The translations under genes were made by a program, and so were the position numbers. From Nautilus pompilius (taxonomy: Eukaryota; Mollusca; Cephalopoda; Nautilida; Nautilidae), in assembly GCA_018389105.1 (NCBI GenBank), contig JACATO010002186.1, positions 2,432,501-2,496,500 on the forward strand: a stretch of 64,000 bases of DNA, written 5' to 3'. Below the pieces are notes generated by a model that saw nothing but the letters and a program-made list of their open reading frames with translations, had not been told where the DNA came from and searched no databases. This document shows, piece by piece, positions 37,101 through 49,111 of the stretch. The stretch's first letter is position 1. The number at the start of each line of letters is the position of its first letter.

Positions 37101-40100
37101 AAGAAAACTTTTCAATTCCATAAAAGCATTCAGCTTGCAGTTCATTATGCATAATGTAGCACAAATGCTGCAACTGCACTTTTGGATGCATTTTAAAACC
37201 CAAAAAGTATATGATTTTCTCTCTTATGCAACTTTCTGTTCTTACATCCATGGAAAACCATGGCCTTCAACACAAATCTTCAATAGTTTTAATACTTAAG
37301 CCATTCTGAAACCTCACCAAAATGTTCCTGCCTTAATTCAAACTTAAATCAGGGATATTAGAAGCATGTTGGAGAAGAAAAAGGCATGAAGGCACCATTT
37401 GGCTAAAGGGCCAATACCCTCCTAAAAGGTGAATATAAAAATCCTAAAAATTCTCTCATTTTTTGAAGTAACCAGTGCAAAGACAACTGTGGACGGCTTC
37501 AGAGAACAATCAAAATCAAAATTTCACAAGCTAAGATCTTTTAAACAATAGGCAAACCCTGGAGAGTTCAAAACTATAAACCTACACTGGCTGATAGAAA
37601 AAAATGGATTTTGAACTGTAAAAAGTCACTAAATAAAATGCACTTAAAATTTCCATTAGGAAGAAAAAAAAACTTTCCTGAAGCCACCATGCATCCAGTG
37701 AAAGGGAATTTCTCCTCAAAAAATAGATAACAGTTGAATAGAAGTGAAATGGTAGATAGAAATAGGATGAACTTTTCCATGACCAAATATACTGCTATAA
37801 AAAGAAATACCACTCTTATGAGAGACCAAGGTGACTAACCTGTTATTGAAATGTTATATATAATACCAATTTGATTATGCAAAATTATACTGCTAAACAA
37901 ACTAATTTTTATGTAAAGTATATGTCCATTAGCATTATCATTTTACATGTATGGTAACTCACTGTTGTTTTCACTCAAAATTTATCTTGTTGTTATTACT
38001 TTAAGTGTATCTTTCTTTAAAGCTACATCACAATATAAACAGTTTTTTTACATTTCGAATCCATTCTTTAATTCAAATATACAACAACCAAATATTAAAA
38101 AAAGGAACTTTATCATTAACCAGTTAGTAATCTGTATTAGTGGATATTTATCTGTCTGTTAACAGATGTTATAATAATCCCCAGGCAATAATATAATACA
38201 AATACTAATATTAGCTAACAGTTAACTGAAAAAATTATAATATGCATGTTAGAACATAATAGCTGCAAGAATTAAAATAAAAATATAATCAACAAAAAAA
38301 TAATATTAAATTGTACTTCAGACTGTATATTTCAAATTTCTTCAAGTCTTTCTAATGAAAATGTGTTGCTTTTTCACTGCTACTGAGTACATCTATACTC
38401 GTAAATTTTATTAAGAAATCAATAATCCTATCCAACAACCATAACCATACTTTTATTTTGTCATACTTGGCAAATCTTAAATTAATCTAGATCTAGCCAA
38501 ACACCAAATCCACTATTACATGAATTTCTTGGATCATGTAAAAAGGACAACAGGGTTAGCACACACCTACTAGATTATCATAACAGATCAAAACCATTAT
38601 CCATGTTTTACCATCTATCACTATCCATGCAGATGATTTTGTGTCCATTTCCACACAAATGTATTCAGATAATCTTTTGTGCATGCATGTGTGCATGTTT
38701 TGTAAATAATTCAGCAAAAACAATGTGAACACATTTCATCAAAAAGCATCATTCCTACATATTCTTTTCTTTAATAATTATATTTCATTTGAAACTGCAG
38801 CAGTTGTTGAATAACTATTTTGTGTAAATGATAAACATACCAAAATGTGTTTTCATCAATAATAATGATTCTAAGATTTAAAAGTATAATTAAATAAACA
38901 AACAAATAAGGCAGTGAATCTCTAATCAGGCTTTACTATGTGTATTAAAGTTTAAGATACTTTTATTTTATTTTACTTTTAAGGAAAAAATAAAGATGAA
39001 AGTTTATCAGGGAAGATATTTACATAAACATGTTATCTAAAAATACATTTATAATTAGCTTATTTTAATGACAATTTTTAACAGTTTATTATTACACTTT
39101 TGTTGTTATCTTAATTTAAAAGCTATTTAAAAAAACTGACCACATTGGATGACATTGGTTATATTTTGTTTTTAATTATGCATAACCTAATCTATTTGCA
39201 GTGAGTTCAACTCAATCCTTTAAGCAGAAATATTGTTTTTAATATGATAAGAATATTACTTTGGTTTGGGATCTTTTTCATTTAAAAATTAATTGAAACA
39301 TCATGGAAAAGATAAAACTTCCATTTAAATATCCATTAAAAGACCAAAACTACTTCGCTCCTTAACGTTTTGACATAATCATGTAACATTAATAGATTTT
39401 CTTTTTAAATCACAACAGAAACAAAGAACACTTGTTGAGAACTTTGCAAATAATTTAGATCAAAGAAAAAGATTAATTTTATTGCTTGCAAGTTGTTATA
39501 GGCATCTGATATACCCTGTTCATCCTAAAGACTCCTAGCAGATTCTGTTGCTCTCAACCTTTTCCACTTTTGTTGATACTCTTGTTTTCATATATATGAA
39601 ACACTGCACTGTAACATTTTCAACTATACCAGTATATCTCTCAAGCAGAATAATTAACTAATGAAGTTTTTATAATTAGTATTATTATTCAGTTACCAAG
39701 AGGCTAATGCTTAGCTAAATTAGCTAGCTCAACCAATTATAGCAGACATTCCAGCAATGTAACCAACTCGTTCTTCTAACAGCGGAATTACTAGTAAAGG
39801 AAAGACTTCAAAATCTTGATCTTCAGAATAAACTATTTTCCTTAAGATCAACCAATTAATCATGCATATTAACATTTAACTCCTTACCATGTGTGTTTAA
39901 ACTCAGATAAATCATAATTTTAGTTCATTATTTTCCATATTTAACAGGCATCCCAATTATTAATTCCTAAAATGATAGCAAATAATTTAATGGAAAAAGT
40001 GAAAAACTAGATGTTTTTTTAAATTTGTCTTTAAATTCAATTGATCACTCTTTGCAGTATTAAAATATAGGAACATTCTAAATGCTGAAAAAAGATTTAA

Positions 40101-40218
40101 AAAAAATTTTTTTTTAATTCCAAAATCATCACAGCAATTTCAAATGTAATACTACTACAAGTTAATTAAGTTTAAAAAAGAAAAATAAAGATTCTAATTA
40201 TGAAAATGTTTTCATTAA
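34196..40218. other. A/T-rich background, no gene seen
   Basis: About 6 kb without a recognisable gene. It includes a 9-bp-arm hairpin at 35542-35583 and a slightly GC-richer patch at 37290-37540 with no readable family. Frames such as 35527-35772 and 37574-37813 lack motifs. Confidence 0.5.
35542..35583. repeat. Inverted repeat, 9-bp perfect arms
   Basis: GTCTACTAT at 35542-35550 and ATAGTAGAC at 35575-35583 with a 24-base loop. Confidence 0.7.
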
Positions 40219-40421
40219 CTCTTTCTATGCAAGGATTTTTGGCATCATTTCCATTAACATATTCAGTCCTCCATTGACAAGTGATTCGGAATTCCCCAAA
40301 GGGCATCCACCAATGCTTAAACTAACAATATCCACTGTTACTGACCAGCCATACATTGAGTGTCAGAAAAACTACATTAGATCTGTGATCAATCTCTTGA
40401 CTCTGGCACTGGCAAAATTTA
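40219..40421. mobile_element. piggyBac-like MITE, copy A
   Basis: Non-coding element of about 203 bp flanked by TTAA (40215-40218 and 40422-40425), the target site of piggyBac-type transposons. It starts CTCTTTCTATGCAAGG and ends ...ACTGGCAAAATTTA. Internal blocks CTCCATTGACA, CAATGCTTAAACTAA and TACTGA(C/T)CAGCC are shared with copy B at 41.7 kb. Its inverted ends are more decayed than those of copy B. Confidence 0.75.
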
Positions 40422-40425
40422 TTAA

Positions 40426-41712
40426 CCTTAATAATTACTCATGTTAATAGTAACTTCTCTTTAAAAAAATGCTTAAATAAAATCTTTTTTGCAACAAAAT
40501 TTATTAGGTGGTAGTTATCAATGAACCAGTTAGTTTCAACCAGTACATCTACATAAGATATTTAGTTAGTCTAGTCCTGTTCTGGGTGTCCATCTGTAAA
40601 ATCTTTTTTCTTTTTCTTTTCTAAAGCCATGAAATGATTTCACTTAATTTCAGGAAAAGTATTCCCAGGTCAGCAAATTAACTGAAATGGAATATCCTCA
40701 TAAATTAAATGTGCATTAGCTTTTGAGAAATAAATTTGTAAACTTAAAGAATTACAGTATCATTCATGCTCTTTGAAGATATAACAAATAACTTTTGGCA
40801 ATGTTTTTTTGTTGTTGTTTTTAACACCCTTACAGCACAACTTCTTAAAACTGAAGCCATTAACAGATTTTTATTAAAAAAAGAAAATTAATGTTAGAAT
40901 ATTTCTTCAATATTAGTAGGCAGTTCCTGAATACCAAGGTTTCAAAGACTTCTGAAAGTTTCACACAGTAATGTTTATTGAAAATTGAGATCTCAGGGCA
41001 AAACCTAATTACAGAACCACAGAAATACATTTATCTATTTTATGGAAAAAAATTCAGTTCTGAGACAAAGTATCGACCATAGTATATATAAAATACACAC
41101 ACACGTGTTCACAATCACAAGGTAATATATAATAAAAATTAACAAAATACATGTATTTTTTTTACTCAAAATATGTTCATAATTCATAAATATTTGTATT
41201 TTACAAAGAATTTTTTTTTTAAATTTTGTGTACATATTCATAGATTATGCAAAAAATTCTAACAGCTACATACTTGTTACATGTATGCCTATTAGTGAAT
41301 GGTTATGCCAAATATGCGTATAGTTTATCATTCTGATTTATATAAACTAATTACAGTTATAAACATTGTAAATTTATCATGAACAATTTTAAATATATTA
41401 TTTAAAGCTATTCAGATACAGAAATAACATACAATTATGGATAGTGTGATATATTTTACTATAATTAAAATGTTATGGCTGCCTATTCGGAGAATTCTGT
41501 GCCAGACAAACTATTCAGTATGCACATCGTGGTAAACTACTACTAATTAACAAATTGCGTGTAGATTAAACCTCTATTTTCTGTGCAAAAATAAAATCAT
41601 TTGAAACTGGATTTGTGAATCACTTGTTTTAAATGGTGAAATATTTTACATTAAAATTATTAGTTTATTGCAACATCTTAACACTTAATATATAGAGAAC
41701 ACAAGGATTTTA
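40426..41712. other. A/T-rich background, no gene seen
   Basis: Nothing recognisable between the two MITE copies. Confidence 0.5.
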
Positions 41713-41716
41713 TTAA

Positions 41717-41904
41717 CTCTTTCCCTGCCAAGGTTTTTTTACATTACCATTAACAGATTCACTCCATTGACAGATGATTCAGAATTATGGCAAGGGAATT
41801 CGCCAATGCTTAAACTAATGATATCTGGTGCTACTGATCAGCCAACTATCAAGTTTCACAAAAACATACCAGATAGGTGATCTCTGGCTTTGGCAGGAAA
41901 AGAG
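41717..41904. mobile_element. piggyBac-like MITE, copy B
   Basis: 188-bp element flanked by TTAA at 41713-41716 and 41905-41908. The left end reads CTCTTTCCCTGCCAAGG. The reverse complement of the right end reads CTCTTTTCCTGCCAAAG, giving 15 of 17 positions matching. No coding capacity. It was presumably mobilised in trans by a piggyBac-type transposase, which is not present in this window. Confidence 0.85.
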
Positions 41905-41908
41905 TTAA

Positions 41909-42149
41909 GATGTGGTTTGTTTCTTTACACTGTTGACAATATTATAAATGAATTATGTAGAAAAAGGAAAAATATTATAAAACTAGACAAGAATGGGTTC
42001 CATTATTGACCTAATTTGATTGTTAGTTTTGCTTTATGCTACAGTAGTCTATTAGTCCCCCATATAAAATAATCAGGGATCAAGTTGATTGATGAACACC
42101 TATTTGACCAACAATTAATTTTATCAAAACATACATTATAAATTTTAAA
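41909..42149. other. A/T-rich spacer
   Basis: No gene or repeat recognised between MITE copy B and the MULE relic. Confidence 0.4.
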
Positions 42150-43235
42150 TTGTGGCCATTCTTTTTCCCATTTTCAGAATATTACTGTAATGTCAGTGAA
42201 AAAGCTGTACTACAAAAGATATCCTCAGCCATTTTCTTGAAAGCCATCTGTCCTCTATTCTTTGCTTATATTGTATATACTTGTGTGCTTACCTAACCAA
42301 TGTTTCAAATCTTCTGTGCCATGGCTCCAGCTATTTTGTCTCCTCAGTATTCCAAAGTCTGTCTACTCCTGCATGGACCAAAATTGCAGGAGGTATGGTG
42401 GTGCCACACAAATGACATCCATTTCTGGAGTTTTTTCTCATTCTACCATAAACATAATTATCCAAAAACAAATGAATCACCGGAATCAGCCTCTCCGGGG
42501 ATCACAGTCTTTCTTTCTTCAAAACCATTTCAAATTTTGGATGTCAGAAGAAATTCCAGAGCCACAATGTACCACATATTTACTAAATGTTTCATCTTTT
42601 TCATACCTTGCACCAAGACCCTTTATTTGTTGTAGCTGAAAATTCTCATTTTACATAATAAGTTCAAGGTTCAACTGATGCCTATGTTCAGCTGCATAAT
42701 TGTATAAAATTTCAAATTGTTTTATGAAATTTTCTTCTGACTTGATGCTCATAAGTGTTTAAACAAGCAGCAGGACCTTTGTATTATCATTCATTTCAGT
42801 AATGTGTAACTAATGTATAGCTTCCAAAATAATGTTCAGTCTTGAAAGTTCCATCCATTATCCAATATTTTTAAGATTTTAAGAGCTGTTTTCTGATGTG
42901 GCACATCAGCAACAGTGCATGGCAACTTAGCATTGAATGAAATAAGGGCCAGACATATTAATGATCTCATCTCTAATACTTTGAATGGGCACATCTTACA
43001 TCTTGTGTGGTTTCCTATTCATATTATTAACTGTGACCACAACATCTTTCCATGAAGTTTCCAAAGCATAGTTGTGCTCTTTTGTGCTGTGAAGTTAGTG
43101 ATGTCTATCTACACCCCAGAGATTTTGTATTTTTGCAATACCAGTAGAATACATAAGCTCTGTTCCTGCCATATATATCTTTGAACCACCAATTTCAGAT
43201 TTCCCTTTGTAAATGAGAGATAAAGTGAGTTCATT
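42150..43235 (-). pseudogene. FLYWCH-finger MULE transposase relic
   Basis: Remnant of a Mutator-like (MULE) transposase with an N-terminal FLYWCH zinc finger. On the minus strand at about 43225-43130, across two frames, are 'KGNLKLVVQRYI' and 'NRAYVFYWYCKNTKSLGCR'. These match the FLYWCH pattern (hydrophobic start, YW.C, then S.GC+), with both zinc-binding Cys still visible. At plus 42841-42870 the minus strand reads 'KYWIMDGTFK', the MULE catalytic-core motif W.DGTF that carries the first acidic residue. Around 42405-42365 'PPYLLQFWSMQE' matches the family's PPRFPxxxWNxHE. Beyond it 'NSWSHGTEDLKHWLGKHTSI' matches NNxxEGWHxRLxxxxxxxHP. Several stops and shifts break it. Plus-strand frames 42262-42639 and 42300-42635 are antisense shadows. 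No terminal repeats were found. Confidence 0.7.
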
Positions 43236-43958
43236 CTATTTGATTCTCTTCCCACTGCTCCCCTGCAAAGCTAGTGCTTTGCGACAATAATGTAATTCGT
43301 CAATAACACCTGCCAGCAGAAAATGCATATGAACAGCCGAGACAGTCAACCGTGGACAACTAAGGCTATATATAGTCAATCACTTGTTGGTATAACATAT
43401 TTGTTGGTAAAATAAATTGTCTGTCAAATGTACACTAGTAAAATGTTGCAGGTCAATCATACCAGATCTGATAACCTTTAAAAAAAAAAAAAAAATTGCA
43501 TAGCCTAGTTAAACTTTAAATATAATTGTTATATTTTAATATCAAATAATGTATGGCATGATTAGAAAGGTAGAAAACACTGCATTTTTCAAAGGAGTTG
43601 ATAGACTTTCTAAAAAAACCATATTTTCAGTAAAATTTCAAAATTTATTGTAACAACTGCAGCAAAAAAATTTTTTGAAAAAATTGGCAGATTTAGCATC
43701 ATTCTAACTTTCCAATTAACTAGAGTACAAGTGAACACAATAATTAATTTGTTTTTTTCTTAAAATGTTTCAAACTGAAATATTTATCTGGAATAAGATT
43801 ATAAATGTTGCATAAAAATGCATACAATAGAATAGCAAAGTGATGCTTAAGTGCTACTGTATGGTGAGAAATCCTAATCTAATTTAAAACCATAAAGTGT
43901 TCTGATGCATATTGTGCAAGTATAAAATTTAATTGTAGATGTTTATGCACAATGAAAA
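43236..43958. other. A/T-rich spacer
   Basis: No recognisable gene. A 15-base A-run lies at about 43481-43495. Confidence 0.4.
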
Positions 43959-44730
43959 TTAGAAAAACCATACACAGACTTGTGTGATGTACACATTTTG
44001 TATGCCTAACCTAAGTGAAACTAATGAAATACTGGTTGAGCTTAAAATTACTTTCCTTGGTTGGTCAATTGCATCTCCCAAATCATAACTCATGTTAATA
44101 GCAGTAGTAAATGTGCATACACAGATGGTCTTGATAAATTCATTTCCACAGTTTGCAGATTTTTCCACCAGGAGAGACAACTTATGCTATTTGATGTCAT
44201 GCCAAAATGACCATCTCAATTTCGAAGCAGAAAACAATAAGAAATTGAGATGTGAACAATTTACTAAAGCAAAACTTTATCATTTTTTAAAAATGATTTA
44301 TTAATCAATTAGATTTAGTTTAATCACTTCTCTGGATCAGCAAGCAGTAGTTTCTAGGGTCTTCACACTTTCTATGGAAACAGTTTAGTTTCTTGTGCAT
44401 AGCCTTCCTCAGTTTATTGAGATAGGCCAGTAAATCTGGCAACTTGATGGGTGCTATATTCTCCACGATGATTGCCTTATCTGATTATTGATGAAACTTG
44501 TTAAACTTCCACAACTACTCTATGTATGTATCCTGATCATGGTGCATCAACTAAATTTTCTGCCTCTTCAAATTTATGGATGAGTTTATGCACAGCCACA
44601 TCAAAAGTAATATCATCTAGCATATTGTGTTACCACAGCAGCAAAATCTGTAAACTCTTAAAATGCATTCCCTATGACTCTATGCACACTTCTATTAACA
44701 TGGGTATTATAGTTTGGAAGTTATAAGAAA
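43959..44730 (-). pseudogene. Mariner-type transposase fragment (helix-turn-helix region)
   Basis: On the minus strand near 44615-44330, across frames, 'MLDDITFDVAVHKLIHKFEE' is followed by 'AENLVDAP' and 'SGYIHRVVVEV'. This matches the pattern VHRLIKKFEETGSVxDAPRSGR(P)xxVR of the N-terminal helix-turn-helix in mariner-like transposases. It continues 'STHQVARFTGLSQ', a second helix-turn-helix (family STRQVARELGISRTTV), and then 'HKKLNCFHRK' or 'ETKLFPXKV', as in the family's (H)KxLKxFPYKxQxxQ linker. Downstream at 44100-43960 'GDAIDQPRKVIL' might be the remnant of a WPPRSPDLTPLD catalytic block, but this is weak. The catalytic core is otherwise missing and stops are frequent. Confidence 0.45.
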
Positions 44731-45109
44731 CCTACTGTAAATATTAACTTAACTGACACATCAATGTAAAATTTTAAAATTCTATAAATGAAAAATGTGA
44801 AAAACACTTGTATTGATGTGAACTTCCATGCAAACAGCACTATACTGAACAAATAAATCTAAAGACAACTATATTGTTTCAATGAAACATTAATGGTTCC
44901 TTTAAAGAGATATTGGTAAATTCTGTTCTTTATTTTTTAATCTTTGGTTTTATTTAATACTAAAAGCACAGAGCCTTTGCAGTAAAACAAAGATATTGCC
45001 TATAAATAAAGAGTATGCAAAAAAACAAGCCCTGGACAATGAACTGGTAGTAAGATATGGATCCACATCAAAATTTGTCTTATTATAGTTTCTGGGTTTA
45101 GTCAACTAT

Positions 45110-45260
45110 AACCAGTATGACTTTTGTTTGTCATCCTCAGTGATAGATAATATTTGACAACCTCCCAAAGAAACTACCAAAATGCCAGTTTTGCTTCTAA
45201 TTCATTGACAGTGAGTAAAGCTTATGACAGAGTTACATGCAAATTATTTTAATATCCCTG
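45110..45260 (+). pseudogene. Possible short LINE reverse-transcriptase fragment
   Basis: One frame reads 'FASNSLTVSKAYDRVTCKLF', ending in a stop. SKAYDRV is the form taken by the RT motif around the first catalytic Asp (D.SKAYDxV). No other RT block was found with confidence, so this is a short relic or a coincidence. Confidence 0.25.
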
Positions 45261-46439
45261 GATTTTTCCACTTTTGCAGAAGCTAGAGCATAACTAACTA
45301 TGCAGCATAATAAACCAACCCTTAATAATAAATTTGAAAATATTTATAAATCTGTAAACCATATTCTGAAAAATCAAATACTAATTTACTTCTTTTTACC
45401 ATCATCTGAAACCTCCATATGAAACATCACAAATCACTGAATTCCATTGTTTAGCACCAAGTTTCAATGAATCTAAGAGGATCAGATTTTTTTTTTAAAT
45501 GCTTATTTAAATTTTTTTTTTTTGACACCATTCTGCAAATGTCAATTTGGCATCAGGAAATACGAAAACAATGCCTTGGACCTAATAACATAACCATCTT
45601 CTTTAGCAGCAATAAACCACCATCAAATAAAGCAAACCAACACTAACAACATGGAATAGCTCTAGCAACAAAAAAATTTTAAAAATAAATGATAAAACAA
45701 TATGCAGCAACATTCCAGTCTAATTGGTATTTATTAAACCTGATAATTAGCATCATTTTAACTGTTATCACAAATGTATTTTTCCAACAAAATGAAAATC
45801 AGATTCTGGTATTATTTGTCCTTATGTATCCTCAAAATTTTTCTTAGCTAACACAGTTGCTCCTTTTAATTTACTGAGGTGATAAAAATAATTAAAGATC
45901 TGAACCACAATTTGCAATTTAACTAGAGTGCGGATTGTTATTTAAATGCTTGTATACAATCACTAAAATAAGTGTGTTCTTGTGCACTATTTCAATGGAC
46001 TACCATTATTATCTTTTGCTCCAAAAATTCTTGCAGAAAAAGAGGGAAAGAAATTCTCCAATAAATTTTCTTACATTAATTATTATTTCCATCTGAAAGG
46101 ATATTCACATTTTTAAAAAAATCATCACAGGTATAAATATCATGATATATTTACAATTCATACATGAGATTATATAGTGCAGAAACTTCAGTTTAGTTAT
46201 TCTCTTTGCAAACCTCCTGAGTAATAAGAGTTTTCACAGCAAATTCCTTTTAACAGTTAATAGATTTTGTAAAAATGAAATTACTTTTTGTATGTGTTTA
46301 ATTTGTTGAAAATAAAAAGGTTTTGTAACACAGTATGTAACATTTACAATAAAATCTTAATCTTTGTTATTGTCATCAGTTTGCAGTGAAACAATTCTTG
46401 AAACAATTTTAAAAATTGAAAACAAAATCATTTAACTAA
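45261..46439. other. A/T-rich background, no gene seen
   Basis: No recognisable coding or repeat identity. Confidence 0.5.
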
Positions 46440-48185
46440 AAATAATGAGATTTCTGCACTTGTTTTGAAGAATTCAGTGCTTTAAAGTTTAGCCCAAAAG
46501 AAGAGAAATATAATTTTCAATCTGGATTTCCCTCAAGTTTGTTACAGTATTTTGATGTTATTGATGAGTAAGTTGAAAATGTTTTTCAGCACATGCATGT
46601 AGTTGAAAAAGAGATAAGAAATTTAACTGCTTTTTCACAAGGCAAGAGATATTCCTGCATCAACCCCAACCAAACTTTCATTAGCGACTTAACCTCGTTC
46701 AAGACTTTCAGCCCAAAATTAGCTGAAGCATCTATCGAGTTTTCTTTCTCCAACAAAATCAGCTGATCAGCTGTTGAAGTGCAAGATTCTTCAAAAGGGT
46801 TTATGAATCCAGTTATTATCTTTGGCCATTTGTGAAAAATATTCCCTAAATGTGACTTGAAGCAATCTGAGATGCTCTTTGATATTTTCTTTCACATTGT
46901 GATCCAGCTTCAGCTCATTCTCTGATGGAAAATTGGAAAGAGTACTGAAACATTCAAGTTGTATTTTTGTCAATGCACACAATGCAAAACTGTTAACTTT
47001 TAATTCATTGACTCCACTTGATCATGCACACTGAAAATTGTTATATTGACACCTTGAAAGTGACAAATTGAGTCCGTTGATTCACAAAAAGATATCATTT
47101 CAGACAAAGTAGGCCAGTCTTTGCAGCCATAAAGAATCTTTCATAACACAAAAGAGATGAAAGGGATGATTTGTGAAAAAAACTTGGAGTTCAAATAAAC
47201 ATGTAACTTCTGTGCATGTTAGCAGGGTACATGCAGACTACCCAATTCTTCACATAATGACCAAAATAATCTGGAATTGGTAGATTTTGTTCAAATGAAA
47301 TTCACTATTTTGACAGCAACATAAGGCACTTCTTTTAACTGTTGAGACATGCACTTTGATGCAAAAACTTGCCTTCGACTACTGCAGTTACTTCATGAGG
47401 TATTCGCAGATACATTTTTGATACAGGTAACAAGTCCTGCATATTTTCTGGACATTTATTTTGTGCCATCAGTACAAATACCTTAGCAGCAAGACCAATC
47501 GATCTGATTTTCTCAAAAACAAGAGTTAATAAGGTTAAAAATATCCTCAAGAATTGTATGTTCTAGTAAAGGGTGATAGAACAGCATGTTTTCCTCCATT
47601 GTAACATCATTTAAGTATTACACAAACAAAAGTAAAATATCCAATTAGAAATGTCCATCGACTCATCTAACTGCAAAGCATAGAATGGATCTTTTCTTAC
47701 TTTAAAATGGTTGCTTCAATATTGTCAGACATATCATGTGATTTGTCACAATACCGTGTTATTAGAAAAAAACATTAGATCTAGGTTTTTCTTTGCCTTT
47801 TTACCAAGCATACAATGTACAGTATCTTTTACACATGGAGCAATCAATTTTTCTGCAATGTAGACTTCTCTAGCTTTTGAAATTTTATAACTTACTTAGT
47901 AAGAAGCTTAAAGTGCATTTACACTATATTAATTGGCAACCAATAAAAAAAAAACATTTTAATTCTTTCAATTTCTGCTTTAAAAATCAACAAGTTTACT
48001 TCTGTGAACAGAGTGCTTCGTTTCTAAATGGTGAGACAGAAGAGGTGTTTTCATACTGCTGTTTGCCAGTGCACACTTTGCAAATAACACACCGTGGTTA
48101 AGGGTAGTCTATATCTCCAGTAAATGAAAAACCAAACTTGATATAATCATAATTATATTTTCTTTTCTTAATATTTGTTTTCGAA
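46440..48185 (-). pseudogene. BED-finger hAT transposase relic (SCAND3/ZBED5/FAM200 type)
   Basis: Decayed hAT transposase of the group that gave rise to the vertebrate genes SCAND3, ZBED5 and FAM200. On the minus strand it starts near 48175 with 'KKRKYNYD' then 'YIKFGFSFTGDIDYP'. The BED-type finger follows at 48105-48000 ('PRCVICKVC', then a frame change). Then come 'NNIEATILKV'-like text with 'DPFYALQLDESMDISN' at about 47705-47650, the catalytic LDESTDIS block. 'HTILEDIFNLI' lies near 47570-47540. 'ICTDGTK' and 'SRKYAGLVTCIKNV' at 47490-47420 are the second acidic motif, family CTDGAxAMxGxxxG. 'EVPYVAVKIVNFI' and 'TNSRLFWSLCEELGS' at 47340-47220 follow. 'NVKENIKEHLRLLQVTFREY' and 'DNNWIHKPF' at 46900-46800 come next. 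The C-terminal dimerisation part is 'VWLGLMQEYLLPCEKAVKFL' near 46690-46620, then 'FSTTCMC', a stop, and 'KTFSTYSSITSKYCNKLEG' to about 46530. Many stops and shifts exclude function. Confidence 0.85.
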
Positions 48186-49071
48186 AGTACAGTACTTTCT
48201 TGATCACAATGCACTATATGTGAGTTTAGAATGAATGACTGCAATTCACAAGTTTGATTAGAATCATATCATGACAAATTTTTTATTCTGTCACAAGTTC
48301 TATGCACTGATTTCTCATTTTGTGTTTCAACATCAGTCTTCTTAACACTCCCAGTTTTCACCAACAGTCCATGCCAAACACAAATGCAAACTGTTTAAAT
48401 AAGAGAAACAATAATATATAATTCTGCACAACATAAAACACAAGCATGTGCAATATGAACAATACACTGACACATTTGTTTAAAGTTAATAAATAACAAT
48501 AACTGTAGACTGTATGTCCACGTACTTCTGTAACAGAAACAATGAGCTCCATCTGTTGACTGTAAGACGAAATGCTCGATTGCTCATACTACACATGCAA
48601 TTCAAATCTTGATGGGGGTGTCAAAAAATGCAAACAGTTCCTATTTTCTTTCCTAAACATTTTTTATATTAGAAGGAAATTTTGTATTGTTGTTAAGGAG
48701 TGTAGAACCACGAAAGTGAAAAAGGCGCCATTACCAGATTTTGGGAAATACTGGCCCAGAGTAATAAAGACAAACACACAATGGCAGTCTTCACATTACT
48801 TGTATTAGTAAGTTTGTCTCAGAACAACAACAAAATTTAACCCAAAAGAATGCATTTTAATCCAATATTTATGCAAAGTTCTGCTTTTTACTTCCTACCT
48901 TCATTCAAGTTTTGAAAATTTTTTTTGCTAACATTACCTCAAAATTACGTGGTTTCTTAAAATGTTCTAGCTAAACTTTATCTCTACATTTTCAAAGACA
49001 TTTTGAATTGGAACCACAAGATTGTTGTAAAAAGAAAAATAAGATGCCCTTCTGATTAGTGCTACCTGATG
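48186..49071. other. A/T-rich background, no gene seen
   Basis: Probably includes the unrecognised 5' flank or terminal repeat of the hAT relic at 46.4-48.2 kb. Frame 48572-48808 has no family motif. Confidence 0.4.
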
Positions 49072-49111
49072 ACATGGTTGATGTATATATGCACACACAC
49101 ATCAACCATGT
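49072..49111. repeat. Perfect 13-bp inverted repeat (hairpin)
   Basis: ACATGGTTGATGT at 49072-49084 and ACATCAACCATGT at 49099-49111 are exact reverse complements, separated by a 14-base loop containing a short CA run. Confidence 0.9.

Noticed and set aside
37594..37840. Plus-strand coding-looking stretch with few stops
   Set aside because: The appearance comes from purine-rich composition (Lys- and Asn-rich translation). It has stops and no motif.
42262..42639. Plus-strand frames of 111-125 codons
   Set aside because: They lie antisense to the MULE C-terminal motifs and have no family match of their own.
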